Positions 1-6,931 are shown, numbered from the stretch's first letter. The stretch is DNA of 10,457 bases from Chloroflexota bacterium (GCA_030666985.1 DAOUWT010000073.1:1-10457), one strand, 5' to 3'. Notes: generated by a model from the sequence alone, not told the origin. Made by a program: numbers and translations.

Positions 1-1
1 A

Positions 2-490
2 ATCACCATCAACCCCGCCAGCAGAGGACAAGTGGATGCGGGCGGAACTATTGCCAGCCCCAATAACGCGGGTGACACAGCAGCCGATCTAGGCATCCAG
101 GGTTTTATCACCTTCGACGTGAGCGCCATCCCCGATACTGCCACAATCATATCCGCCAGGCTCGAGACTGTTTCCTACGACACATTAGGCGTTCCCTTTG
201 ACAGCCTAGGTGCTGTGCGTGCCTATGTCCATAATTATGGAGCCGTAGACGCCGGCGATTACACAGCCCCGGGAGCAACTGGGGCTATAGTAAGATTCAG
301 CAATGAAGCTCAACTGAACGATGCAGGCGAACAACAGTTGAACTCAATAGGCATAACCGGTATTGAAAACGCGCTGGCAAGCAACCAATTCCAAATCCGA
401 CTCCAATTCAATGATATGGAAAGTGATGGGGATGGTGTCGCCGATGTTTTGCGTCCTCAATTTAGATTGGTGGTCACCTACCAGCCTTAA
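2..490 (+). CDS. 3' end of a secreted beta-rich protein, DNRLRE/CBM96-like domain (partial, 5' end outside window)
   Basis: The frame is open to the left edge and ends at TAA 488-490, leaving 162 residues of a longer protein. The visible part looks like one beta-jelly-roll domain. After an Asn/Gly/Ala-rich stretch comes GFITFDVSAIPDTATIISA, the hallmark of DNRLRE/CBM96-type modules (an aromatic strand, then FD(V/I)S-IP-ATI-SA). Later there are alternating hydrophobic strands, an Asp-rich DGDGVAD turn that may bind calcium, and a final RPQFRLVVTYQP strand at the C terminus. In this family such domains sit in large exported surface or carbohydrate-active proteins. A signal peptide cannot be seen because the N terminus is missing. 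An internal GTG at 32 could be mistaken for a start, but the coding pattern continues upstream of it. The ligand is unknown. Other beta-sandwich families are possible. Confidence 0.72.
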   Translation: MTINPASRGQVDAGGTIASPNNAGDTAADLGIQGFITFDVSAIPDTATIISARLETVSYDTLGVPFDSLGAVRAYVHNYGAVDAGDYTAPGATGAIVRFSNEAQLNDAGEQQLNSIGITGIENALASNQFQIRLQFNDMESDGDGVADVLRPQFRLVVTYQP

Positions 491-529
491 TCTTGCCTAT
501 GCAACCATCATGATAACCCGCCCTGACCA

Positions 530-1207
530 ATGAACCATATTGGCGAACTAAACGAGCAACCCTTGCACGCGGCCCTCAAAGCCTGGTACGCCAAGCCGGG
601 GGATGGGGTGGAGGTCTCCCTGGGGGGATACGTGATCGACATCGTGCAGGGAGACCTGCTGGTGGAGATCCAAACCGGGAACTTCCACGCCATCAAAGGG
701 AAGCTGCTCTCCCTGGTGGAGGGCCATCCCGTGCGCTTGGTTTACCCCATTGCGCGGGCGAAGTGGCTTGTCAAGCTGCCCAGGGAGGGATGGCAAGCCC
801 CTCGGCGACGCAAATCGCCCAAGCGGGGACGTGTGGTGGATGTCTTCGCCGAGTTGGTCAGCTTCCCCCGCCTGCTGCGGGAGGATAACTTCTCCCTGGA
901 GGTGGTGCTCATCCGGGAGGAGGAAGTGCGCCGCTACACGGGGGATGGTTGGCGCAAACGGGGGTGGAAAACTGTTGAGCGGCGTTTACTAAACGTGGAG
1001 GGGCGGCGCCTCTTCCAGCGGCCCGCCGACATGGCAGCCTTGTTGCCCCAGGGCTTGCCTCACACCTTCACCACCGCAGACCTATCCCAAGCGTTGAGCA
1101 TCCCCCGGCGGTTATCCCAAAAAATGGCCTACTGCCTCCGCGAGATGGGGGCAATTGACAAAATAGGAAAGCGGGGGCGGGCGTATTTGTATGAACGTGA
1201 AGCGTGA
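530..1207 (+). CDS. Uncharacterised protein, PD-(D/E)xK nuclease-like core plus C-terminal winged helix
   Basis: 225 aa. ATG 530 is the earliest possible start, since an in-frame TGA lies at 524-526. No Shine-Dalgarno is visible, so initiation may be leaderless or coupled to the gene ending 39 nt upstream. Residues 7-85 follow the order helix (LHAALKAWY), strand (GVEVSLGG), strand with Asp37 (YVIDIVQG), strand with Glu46-Ile-Gln48 (LLVEIQTG), helix (NFHAIKGKLLSLVEG), strand (PVRLVYPIAR). That is the alpha-beta-beta-beta-alpha-beta core of PD-(D/E)xK nucleases, with D37-x8-E-x-Q. A basic segment follows (PRRRKSPKRGR, 91-101). Residues 178-225 look like a winged helix: TFTTADLSQAL, SQKMAYCLREMGAI, then a basic RGRAYLYERE wing. 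I recall similar unnamed proteins in Chloroflexota. A DNA-binding or DNA-cleaving role is inferred from fold pattern only. The last codons and the TGA lie in a 7-bp repeat array. Confidence 0.8.
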   Translation: MNHIGELNEQPLHAALKAWYAKPGDGVEVSLGGYVIDIVQGDLLVEIQTGNFHAIKGKLLSLVEGHPVRLVYPIARAKWLVKLPREGWQAPRRRKSPKRGRVVDVFAELVSFPRLLREDNFSLEVVLIREEEVRRYTGDGWRKRGWKTVERRLLNVEGRRLFQRPADMAALLPQGLPHTFTTADLSQALSIPRRLSQKMAYCLREMGAIDKIGKRGRAYLYEREA

Positions 1208-1225
1208 TGAGTGATAAGTGATGAG
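1203..1225 (+). repeat. 7-bp degenerate GTGA repeat array overlapping the stop codon of the upstream gene
   Basis: Three near-identical heptamers (cgtgatg, agtgata, agtgatg) run from the last codon of the 530-1207 gene into the intergenic space and include its TGA stop (1205-1207). The array resumes at 1392 beyond the inserted palindromic element, which suggests it was one array before insertion. Confidence 0.75.
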
Positions 1226-1392
1226 TCAATGTCATTAAGATAAGGGATTATGTCATTTCGACCGCGGGGAGAAATCTTTCCGTCGTGAGTAAACGGTAGA
1301 CTAATCCCAAGATTTCTCCTCGTTATTCGGCAAAAACCGCGCCGAAACCTCGTCGAAATGACATACCTGATTGCTTAACTTAATGACATTGA
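1226..1392. mobile_element. Nested inverted-repeat element (MITE/REP-like), 167 bp, non-coding
   Basis: Three nested perfect inverted repeats are visible. The outer arms are 1226-1239 (tcaatgtcattaag) with 1379-1392, 14 bp. The middle arms are 1249-1262 (tatgtcatttcgac) with 1352-1365, 14 bp. The inner arms are 1268-1278 (ggagaaatctt) with 1309-1319, 11 bp. No ORF lies inside. A 3-bp AGT flanks each side of the CAATG...CATTG ends, compatible with a short target duplication, and the element splits an array of 7-bp repeats. The whole could fold into one long hairpin. It resembles small non-autonomous repeats mobilised in trans. No transposase is nearby. Folding as a bidirectional terminator is an alternative, though no T-run follows. 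Confidence 0.7.
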
Positions 1393-1405
1393 GTGATGAA
1401 TGATG
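1392..1405 (+). repeat. Continuation of the 7-bp GTGA repeat array
   Basis: Two more heptamers (agtgatg, aatgatg) directly follow the right end of the inverted-repeat element, in the same orientation as those at 1203-1225. Confidence 0.55.
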
Positions 1406-1452
1406 CAAAGGGTGCAAATGAGGCAGAGGAAGTTCTAGGTCACTAGAATCTT

Positions 1453-2319
1453 ATGGATATTTCTCCTACCAAATCCCGGTGGCGTTACTTCCGCAGGCAA
1501 GTGCGAGCCGTCTTGCGCGATACAGGGCTATTACTGCACGAGTTTCAATGGCCTTTGTTGTCTTTCGCGGGGGCGATAGTCGGCGGAGGGATTCTATACA
1601 ACTACCTGTCCATCCAGGCCGGGGAAGCCGCTGGTGAGTTGACAAGAAACATCTACCACGTTTTGGGATTAGTGTTCCTAAGCCCCCTGGGGAAATTCCC
1701 TAGGGTCTGGTATCTACAGATATTTTATTTTCTTATGCCCGTAATTGGTATAAGCATCTTAGCGCAAGGTGTGGCCGATTTCGGCATTCTACTATTCAAC
1801 CGGCAAGCACGCAGCAAGGAGTGGGAAATGGCAGTTGCATCTACCTTCGACAATCACATTATTGTAGCTGGACTGGGTCACCTGGGCTATCGAGTTGTCC
1901 ATCACCTACACTCCATGGGAGAAGAGGTGGTGGCCATCGAATTAGACCCCAAAACCGATCTGGCCGCCAGCGTAAAAGATTTAGGGATACCCGTTATCGC
2001 CGACGACGCGGCCAGGGAAACAATCCTCGAAGCCGCAAACGTCTCCCGCGCGCGGGCAATCATGCTCTGCACCCAAAATGACAGCCTGAACCTCCAAATA
2101 GCCTTGAAATCTCGTAATCTCAATCACGACATTAAAGTTGTGATCCGCATTTTCGACGACGATTTTGCCCGCTCGCTGCAAGAGCAATTTGGATTCCACG
2201 CCATGAGCGCAACCGCCATCTTCCATCCCCAAGCCTATCACCGTATCAAAATTGGCGACATTATCGCCGTTTTGGGGGTCGCAAAGGAAGTCAACGCATT
2301 ATCGCAGAACAATGCCTGA
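1453..2319 (+). CDS. Two-TM membrane protein with TrkA-N (RCK_N) NAD-binding domain; filter-less potassium-channel-like protein
   Basis: 288 aa. ATG 1453 is the first start possible because an in-frame TAG lies at 1444; the nearest purine-rich site (AGAGGAAG, 1426-1433) is too distant to be a good SD. A basic amphipathic N terminus is followed by TM1 (about 33-52), a re-entrant-like stretch (66-85) and TM2 (about 88-115). Residues 134-255 form a Rossmann RCK_N domain: VAGLGHLGYRVV carries GxGxxG (140-145), Glu163 ends beta-2, and VIADDAA and IMLCTQND follow. This matches the architecture of TrkA-N gated ion channels. The expected TVGYG-type filter between TM1 and TM2 is absent (FLSPLGKFPR stands there). 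After residue 259 the protein jumps to a GDIIAVLG-x4-V-x-L segment typical of the end of RCK_C, so most of RCK_C seems deleted in frame. NAD(H) or nucleotide sensing at the membrane is likely. K+ conduction is doubtful. Confidence 0.85.
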   Translation: MDISPTKSRWRYFRRQVRAVLRDTGLLLHEFQWPLLSFAGAIVGGGILYNYLSIQAGEAAGELTRNIYHVLGLVFLSPLGKFPRVWYLQIFYFLMPVIGISILAQGVADFGILLFNRQARSKEWEMAVASTFDNHIIVAGLGHLGYRVVHHLHSMGEEVVAIELDPKTDLAASVKDLGIPVIADDAARETILEAANVSRARAIMLCTQNDSLNLQIALKSRNLNHDIKVVIRIFDDDFARSLQEQFGFHAMSATAIFHPQAYHRIKIGDIIAVLGVAKEVNALSQNNA

Positions 2320-2346
2320 TGGAAATATTAAAAAGTTATTGCACAG

Positions 2347-2386
2347 AAACCCTAAAGGTCTTAAGTACAGAGACCTTTAGGGTTTT
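2347..2386 (+). terminator. Strong hairpin terminator after the TrkA-N gene
   Basis: A perfect 15-bp stem (aaaccctaaaggtct, 2347-2361, with 2371-2385) and a 9-nt loop start 28 nt after the stop of the TrkA-N protein. The right arm ends in TTTT. A run of As in the left arm gives it some activity in the other direction. The arms resemble those of the palindrome at 3360-3394, so it may also be a member of a repeat family. Confidence 0.8.
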
Positions 2387-2445
2387 GCCCAATATTTACC
2401 AACAACACTTTCGTACACACATATCTGATGAATGAAGGGGTTATA

Positions 2446-3255
2446 ATGAACAAGCTCTCCAACTCAAGCTATCTCCAAGAGCACCAATACAAAGACGATT
2501 CCAACCTCAATGCCCGCATTCAACTTCATCGCCGATTCAGCACCAATACTTATGGCTGGTTCCGGTGGGTCTTCGACCACTTCCACTTGCCGCAAAAGAG
2601 TCGCATCCTGGAGCTAGGCTGCGGGCCAGGCGATTTGTGGGCCGAAAACGCTCATCGCATCCCCCCCGGCTGGGAGATCACTCTCTCCGATTTTTCCCCT
2701 GGGATGCTGGAACGCACTCGTCAGAAGGTTCTCCCACTCGCTCATCACTTCAATCTTGAAGTCATCTCAGCCCAGGAGATTCCCTACCCGTCGGAAAGTT
2801 TCCATACTGTCATAGCCAACCACATGTTCTACCATGTGCCCGACCAGGAAAAAGCCTCGAGCGAGATTCTCAGAACTCTGAAACCCGGAGGACGCGCCTA
2901 TTTCGCTACCGTGGGCGAAAATCACATGAGCGAGTTACCGGCCCTGGTTGCCAGATTCGACCCTAGTTTAGCGGCCAATCACCAAGCGGAAAAGGTTGAC
3001 TTTACCCTGGAAAATGGAGCATCTCAACTTGGGCAATGGTTTCCAAGCGTTAGGCTCTACCGCCAAGAAAACGCCCTCCGCGTGACCGAGGTGGGGCCGC
3101 TTGTGGACTATGTGCTCTCCAGCGTCAAGCTCGGGGTTAAAAAAGAGCGCAAAGAGGAATTTGCTAGTTTTGTGAAAAATGAGTTAAAGGCTAATAGCGG
3201 AGCAATCTTCATCAACAAAGAGAACGGGATGTTCGAAGTGAAGAGTGATGCGTGA
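2446..3255 (+). CDS. Class I SAM-dependent methyltransferase (Methyltransf_11/25 type)
   Basis: I choose ATG 2446 (269 aa) over ATG 2428 because GAAGGGG (2434-2440) sits 5 nt before it, while the first ATG has no SD. The class I Rossmann methyltransferase motifs appear in order: motif I ILELGCGPG (54-62), the acidic LSDFSPGML (80-88) that holds the adenosyl ribose through Asp82, the post-II region IPYPSESFHTVIANHMFYHV ending around 131, and LRTLKPGGRAYFAT (142-155). The N-terminal 50 residues form a helical cap typical of small-molecule methyltransferases. The C-terminal 90 residues carry no known substrate motif. The substrate is not predictable. It sits alone between a terminator and the promoter of the chaperone operon. 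The last residues (VKSDA) and the TGA stop are made from 7-bp repeats, so the C terminus has probably been extended or trimmed by repeat growth. Confidence 0.9.
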   Translation: MNKLSNSSYLQEHQYKDDSNLNARIQLHRRFSTNTYGWFRWVFDHFHLPQKSRILELGCGPGDLWAENAHRIPPGWEITLSDFSPGMLERTRQKVLPLAHHFNLEVISAQEIPYPSESFHTVIANHMFYHVPDQEKASSEILRTLKPGGRAYFATVGENHMSELPALVARFDPSLAANHQAEKVDFTLENGASQLGQWFPSVRLYRQENALRVTEVGPLVDYVLSSVKLGVKKERKEEFASFVKNELKANSGAIFINKENGMFEVKSDA

Positions 3256-3271
3256 TGAGTGATGCGTGATA
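3244..3271 (+). repeat. Four perfect-period 7-bp GTGA repeats overlapping the methyltransferase stop
   Basis: Units agtgatg, cgtgatg, agtgatg, cgtgata follow without gaps. The second supplies the TGA stop (3253-3255). Same orientation and consensus as the arrays after other genes in the window. Confidence 0.8.
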
Positions 3272-3287
3272 GTCCTACCAAACACCT

Positions 3288-3315
3288 TTTACTCATCAAA
3301 ATCTCAAGATATAAT
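3288..3315 (+). promoter_or_regulatory. Sigma70-type promoter for the TPR-J-GrpE-DnaK locus
   Basis: TTTACT (3288-3293), a 16-bp spacer and a perfect TATAAT (3310-3315). Transcription from about 3322 would give a leader of roughly 130 nt before the TPR start at 3452, containing a long hairpin. No CIRCE element (TTAGCACTC-N9-GAGTGCTAA) is present, so HrcA control is not indicated. Confidence 0.6.
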
Positions 3316-3340
3316 ACGCTCCGTTGTTAACCGCGTATCA

Positions 3341-3419
3341 TCTCAAAAAATGGGGGCAAGACCTCCGAGGTTTTGAATGCAAACCTCGGAGGTCTCAGCC
3401 CCACCCCAAGATTTTGAGA
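3341..3419. repeat. Interrupted long palindrome in the 5' leader of the chaperone locus
   Basis: The core is a perfect 14-bp stem, gacctccgaggttt (3360-3373) with 3381-3394, and a 7-nt loop. The arms extend imperfectly through tgggggc/gcccca to tctcaaaa (3341-3348) and ttttgaga (3412-3419). No T-run follows on the plus strand, so it is not a plain intrinsic terminator in that direction. It could be an attenuator, an mRNA-stabilising leader hairpin, or simply a REP-like repeat. Its arm matches the hairpin at 2347-2385 at 11 of 15 positions. Confidence 0.65.
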
Positions 3420-3451
3420 AGGTACTTAACCGCTACCAAAAATGGTAAAAA

Positions 3452-5734
3452 ATGGCAAAAGATAAACGCGCAAAACAAAAAGCAGCCGCTCATCGCAGGA
3501 ACGGGTTAAAGGCTCTTAAACAAGCAAATTACACCAAAGCCCTCGAGATATGGGAGGGCATTGAGCCACAAGAACTTCAACCCATAGAGGGCATTGCAGA
3601 AGGATATTTTCGGCGTGGGCTTAAATGGTTTTACGGTGAGGGTGGAGAACCGCAGGCTGGCTTGAATGATCTAAAGAAAGCTTTCTCATTGAACTCCGAA
3701 GATGCGTGTTATGCGCTCCATTATGGGCTGGCGGCTCATCACCAAGACATGCTGGAAGAGGCTGTCGAGGCTTACCAGGTGGCTATACGAAGTGAGGATG
3801 AGAAATTCGTGAAGCGTGCCGCTTATCCCTTGGCTCTTGCGCTGCAACAACAGGGGAAAGAGCCGTCGGAAGACCCGGTTTGGGGGACATTAGAGCCTAT
3901 CGAGCAGAGTATGTTAAATGATGTAAGTGCTTTCTCCCGCCGTCCATACACCCTTTCGCAAAATGCCCCCCTCCTCTGGCAGGGAATTGTCGCCCTTGAC
4001 CAAGAAGAGCAAGAAGCAGCGTACAAAATGCTCTCCGACACTATTGAGGCCGCTGCAAATCCCGCCGAAAAGGGACTGGCCCGCTACTATCTCGGCGTTC
4101 TGGCAATGGGGCAAGAGAACTTCAAAGGTGCTCGCAAACTGTGGACAAGGGCTTACACATCTGGCCTTCGCATGCCCCACCTGGAACACAATCTAGCTCA
4201 GATTTATCATACAATTGCTGAATCACATCTCGAAAAGGACCAGCCCGAAGACGCTCTCGCCGCAGCAAATGAGGCCAATCGTCATAAAACACAGAGCAGC
4301 CTAGATGAATTGATTTCCCAGGCACGCCAACGCATCGCCTATAAGAAAGCCACTGCCGGAAATTGGCGGGAAGCCAAATTGCATTGGGAAGAAGCTTATG
4401 AAATGGAAGGCAACTTCCGGCAAATCTATAATCTTGCCCTTGCTTATGAACACGACGAAGAATTTACAAAAGCGGGAGAGGCCTGGCGCGAAGTCCTGCG
4501 CCGCCGCCCACGCCGGGATGATCACCCCGACGCTCTTACCGACCAGGAGGTATCCAACCTCTGGGCACGCGCGGCAGAAGCCTACCTGAAAGCGGGAGAC
4601 TTTGACGAAGCCATCCGCGTCTATCGCCACGCGGTAAAATACAATCCCGATAATCTGGAAACACGCCACCACCTCGCTAATGGGCTGGCAAATGTAGGCC
4701 GCCTCCAAGCAGCCGAGAACGAATATGAGCGCATTCTCGAACGCGACCCCAAAAATATCAAGGCCCTGCTCCGGCAAGGAGAGTTAGCCGAATCCCGTGG
4801 CTCTTGGCAAAACAACGCTGATCCCACAATATATTGGGAAGCCATCTTGGACATAGACCCAGAAAACATAGAAGCACGTCACCTATTATCCGGCTATTAT
4901 GTAGACCAGGCAGAAGACGCCCTCCGCTGGCACGGGACTTCAGAAACAATCAGACTCTACAAAGAAGCGTTAGAGTATCAACCTGACAACAGTCACACAA
5001 TGGTAGGGTTAGGACATTATTACCTCGTAGACGGCAATGAAGAACAGGCGCAAGAATATCTTGACCAAGCCATAATCAATGCCCCCCAGGACTTGATGGT
5101 CTATGAAGATATTTTGCGAGTTTGGCTCCAAAACGAAGAGTTGGATTGTGCCTGGCAAGTATTAGAAGAAGCAGAAGAGAATGTCTCCCGTATACCTGGT
5201 AAATTCTACATAAGTCAAGTTGAGTTTTGCCTTGACCGCCTTGATTTTGATTTTGAAAGTGTCCACCCCTTATTAAAATGCGCCGAAGAACACGCCTCGC
5301 CTGATTATCCAATTTTGGCAGAAATTGGCGAGTTGGCCATTAACCACGAAGCCCTGGAAATAGGCAAGGAGTACTTAGACAGAGCGGTAAAGCAAAGGCA
5401 ACATCTGGGCCGAACCTACTTGAATATGGGTATTTACTATGCCGCAATAGGCAATTTTCGAGAAGCCGAACGCTATTGGAATAGAGCCGAGAAAATTGCT
5501 CGACGGGAACGTAACAGCAATCTGCTAGATAAAATTAATTTTATTGGTTATGTATACTTGGAGCCAAATGGAGTACGACAGGTAATAGAAGATATAGGCC
5601 CTGGCATCATCCCAACCCTAGCTAAACTCCCCAATCTCCACATCCCTCATGGCATATTTGATGTGTTTGGCATCCCTGGCCTCCCCAACTTGCTTGGCCT
5701 TCCTGATTTTTTCAACCTCCCTGATTTCTCATAA
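3452..5734 (+). CDS. Large cytoplasmic TPR protein, first gene of an Hsp70 locus
   Basis: 760 aa, highly basic start (MAKDKRAKQKAAAHRR), no signal peptide or TM segment, so probably cytoplasmic. No good SD precedes ATG 3452; this start gives the basic N terminus and no better start is evident. Helical TPR-type repeats run through nearly the whole length, most clearly at 371-404 (AEAYLKAGDFDEAIRVYRHA), 405-438, about 514-547 (GHYYLVDGNEEQAQEYLDQA) and 655-688 (IYYAAIGNFREAERYWNRA). About residues 719-760 form an unusual tail rich in Leu, Pro, Phe and Gly (IPGLPNLLGLPDFFNLPDFS), with no charge apart from Asp. The J-like gene starts 14 nt after its stop, followed by grpE and dnaK, so the four are probably cotranscribed. 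TPR proteins commonly bind chaperones or clients. A scaffold or client-adaptor role for this one is inference from context. Confidence 0.88.
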   Translation: MAKDKRAKQKAAAHRRNGLKALKQANYTKALEIWEGIEPQELQPIEGIAEGYFRRGLKWFYGEGGEPQAGLNDLKKAFSLNSEDACYALHYGLAAHHQDMLEEAVEAYQVAIRSEDEKFVKRAAYPLALALQQQGKEPSEDPVWGTLEPIEQSMLNDVSAFSRRPYTLSQNAPLLWQGIVALDQEEQEAAYKMLSDTIEAAANPAEKGLARYYLGVLAMGQENFKGARKLWTRAYTSGLRMPHLEHNLAQIYHTIAESHLEKDQPEDALAAANEANRHKTQSSLDELISQARQRIAYKKATAGNWREAKLHWEEAYEMEGNFRQIYNLALAYEHDEEFTKAGEAWREVLRRRPRRDDHPDALTDQEVSNLWARAAEAYLKAGDFDEAIRVYRHAVKYNPDNLETRHHLANGLANVGRLQAAENEYERILERDPKNIKALLRQGELAESRGSWQNNADPTIYWEAILDIDPENIEARHLLSGYYVDQAEDALRWHGTSETIRLYKEALEYQPDNSHTMVGLGHYYLVDGNEEQAQEYLDQAIINAPQDLMVYEDILRVWLQNEELDCAWQVLEEAEENVSRIPGKFYISQVEFCLDRLDFDFESVHPLLKCAEEHASPDYPILAEIGELAINHEALEIGKEYLDRAVKQRQHLGRTYLNMGIYYAAIGNFREAERYWNRAEKIARRERNSNLLDKINFIGYVYLEPNGVRQVIEDIGPGIIPTLAKLPNLHIPHGIFDVFGIPGLPNLLGLPDFFNLPDFS

Positions 5735-5748
5735 AAGAGCAAATTACC

Positions 5749-6162
5749 ATGTCACCATCCGACAAGCAGTCACCCCCCCAGCAAGAGCAAAACCCCCGCC
5801 AGGAGACTCGCCCCCCAGACCTGAACAGCAGCGACCCTTACGCGGTGCTGGGCCTGATGCGAGGCGCTTCTCCCCGGCAAATCAAACGCGCCTATTTTGC
5901 GCAGGTGCGCGAACATTCCCCTGAAGACGATCCCGATTCGTTCAAGTTAATTCGGGCTGCTTATGAAAAGCTCCGAACGGATAAAGTCAAAGAAGAAACC
6001 GATCTTTTCCTCTTTCGCCCCCCTTATCCCTGGGATCCTCGCAAGCGCAAAATCAAATTCGATTTGGATGTACAGGCCGAAGATATATGGATACTCTTGC
6101 GCAAACACGGCGATCTAGGGCAGAAAAACTTCCAAAAGGACTATCGCGGGGTGCCCTTATGA
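5749..6162 (+). CDS. J-domain-like co-chaperone with degenerate HPD motif
   Basis: 137 aa; weak SD-like AAAGAG region before ATG 5749. Residues 1-28 are Pro/Gln-rich and probably flexible. Residues 29-77 match a J domain: DPYAVLGLMRGASPRQIKRAYFAQVREH (helices I-II), then SPEDDPDSFKLIRAAYEKLR (helix III). The canonical loop HPD, which in DnaJ proteins triggers Hsp70 ATP hydrolysis, reads H56-S-P-E-D60. The remaining 60 residues (LFLFRPPYPWDPRKRK...) have no Gly/Phe or zinc-finger region, so it is not a class I or II DnaJ. Its stop overlaps the GrpE start in ATGA, and a dnaK gene lies downstream, so it is likely the partner of that DnaK. Whether it can stimulate ATPase or works only as a tether is open. 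Confidence 0.82.
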   Translation: MSPSDKQSPPQQEQNPRQETRPPDLNSSDPYAVLGLMRGASPRQIKRAYFAQVREHSPEDDPDSFKLIRAAYEKLRTDKVKEETDLFLFRPPYPWDPRKRKIKFDLDVQAEDIWILLRKHGDLGQKNFQKDYRGVPL

Positions 6163-6866
6163 GTGCAAGACGTCAAGTATGGGAGTCGCTAGCACGATTG
6201 TTGGCACGTGTAGAATCGGGGTTATCCACCTCAGAGGGTGCTGTTGTTGACAAAGAAAATCCACTTGCTAAAGAAATCCACAAATTAGGAAAAGCGCAAT
6301 ACAAGGCCAACCTCTTGTCAGAAACACAGGTCCAAAAGACAGAGCAAGCCCTCGACGCTCTTAGAAGTTCTCAAGATGGAGATGCAAAACCTTTGGAATT
6401 TCTGTTAAAAGAACGTGAAGAAGCAACCCGGCGAGAGTTGCTAGAGGCTATACTCCCCGCCCTGGATAGCGTGGAAAACGCCGTAACAAGCGGCAAAAAA
6501 TACTTGGCGATCCGGGACAAGTTAGCGGCCTCCCCTGGGGTAGATGCGGCCTCTTCTGAGGTAGCCATGTCATCGTCTGCCACAGCGGTGCTCGTTTCTC
6601 CCGCTGATAGGGCGATGCTGGCCGGATGGTTGGAGGGCCTGCGGCTGGTAAGCGGGCGCTTGCTGGGCATCCTCGAAGCGGGTGGGGTGACTCCCATCCC
6701 CAGCGTTGGCCATCCCTTTGACCCTTATCTACATGTCGCTGTCAAAAGAATCTCCCAGACGGAAAAAGTAACCAAGTCAGGCACGATCATCGCCGAAGAA
6801 CGGCGTGGGTACCGTAGTGAATTTGGTGTTTTACGGTATGCGGAGGTAGTAGTATATAGGCCGTGA
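6159..6866 (+). CDS. grpE: GrpE-type nucleotide exchange factor for the downstream DnaK
   Basis: The start is set at ATG 6159, which overlaps the J-gene stop as ATGA with GGGG (6148-6151) upstream; an in-frame ATG at 6087 would add 24 residues inside the J gene. 235 aa. The C-terminal beta domain is clear GrpE: GGVTPIPSVGHPFDPYLHVA (175-194) and GTIIAEERRGYRSEFGVLRY (208-227), matching the family pattern G-x-x-P-I-...-G-x-P-F-D-P-x-x-H-x-A-V and V-L-R-x-A-x-V-x-V. Residues 32-115 are the long helical dimerisation part. An Ala/Ser-rich insertion (about 122-147) interrupts the helical region and is atypical. GrpE opens DnaK to exchange ADP for ATP. Given the neighbours this is probably a system-specific copy rather than the only GrpE, but that needs the genome. 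Its TGA begins a 7-bp repeat array. Confidence 0.85.
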   Translation: MSARRQVWESLARLLARVESGLSTSEGAVVDKENPLAKEIHKLGKAQYKANLLSETQVQKTEQALDALRSSQDGDAKPLEFLLKEREEATRRELLEAILPALDSVENAVTSGKKYLAIRDKLAASPGVDAASSEVAMSSSATAVLVSPADRAMLAGWLEGLRLVSGRLLGILEAGGVTPIPSVGHPFDPYLHVAVKRISQTEKVTKSGTIIAEERRGYRSEFGVLRYAEVVVYRP

Positions 6867-6929
6867 AGAGTGATGCGTAATAAGTAATGAGTGATGCGTA
6901 AAACGTGAAACGTGAAGAGTGATGCGTGG
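6862..6929 (+). repeat. 7-bp degenerate GTGA repeat array overlapping the grpE stop
   Basis: About nine to ten heptamers of the type cgtgaag, agtgatg, cgtaata, agtaatg, acgtgaa start at the grpE stop codon (6864-6866) and run into the intergenic space, mostly in steps of 7. Same orientation as grpE. Confidence 0.75.
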
Positions 6930-6931
6930 CC

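Noticed and set aside
3288..3451. HrcA/CIRCE control of the chaperone locus
   Set aside because: I looked for TTAGCACTC-N9-GAGTGCTAA upstream of the TPR and dnaK genes and found nothing similar.
3324..3509. 61-aa ORF upstream of and overlapping the TPR gene
   Set aside because: It starts with TTG, spans the leader palindrome, and has no family resemblance or SD.
4301..4777. 158-aa minus-strand ORF within the TPR gene
   Set aside because: Antisense shadow of clear TPR coding sequence, with no recognisable domain.
6087..6158. An upstream ATG extending GrpE by 24 residues
   Set aside because: The extra residues lie inside the J-gene coding region and read as out-of-frame translation; ATG 6159 with ATGA coupling is better.
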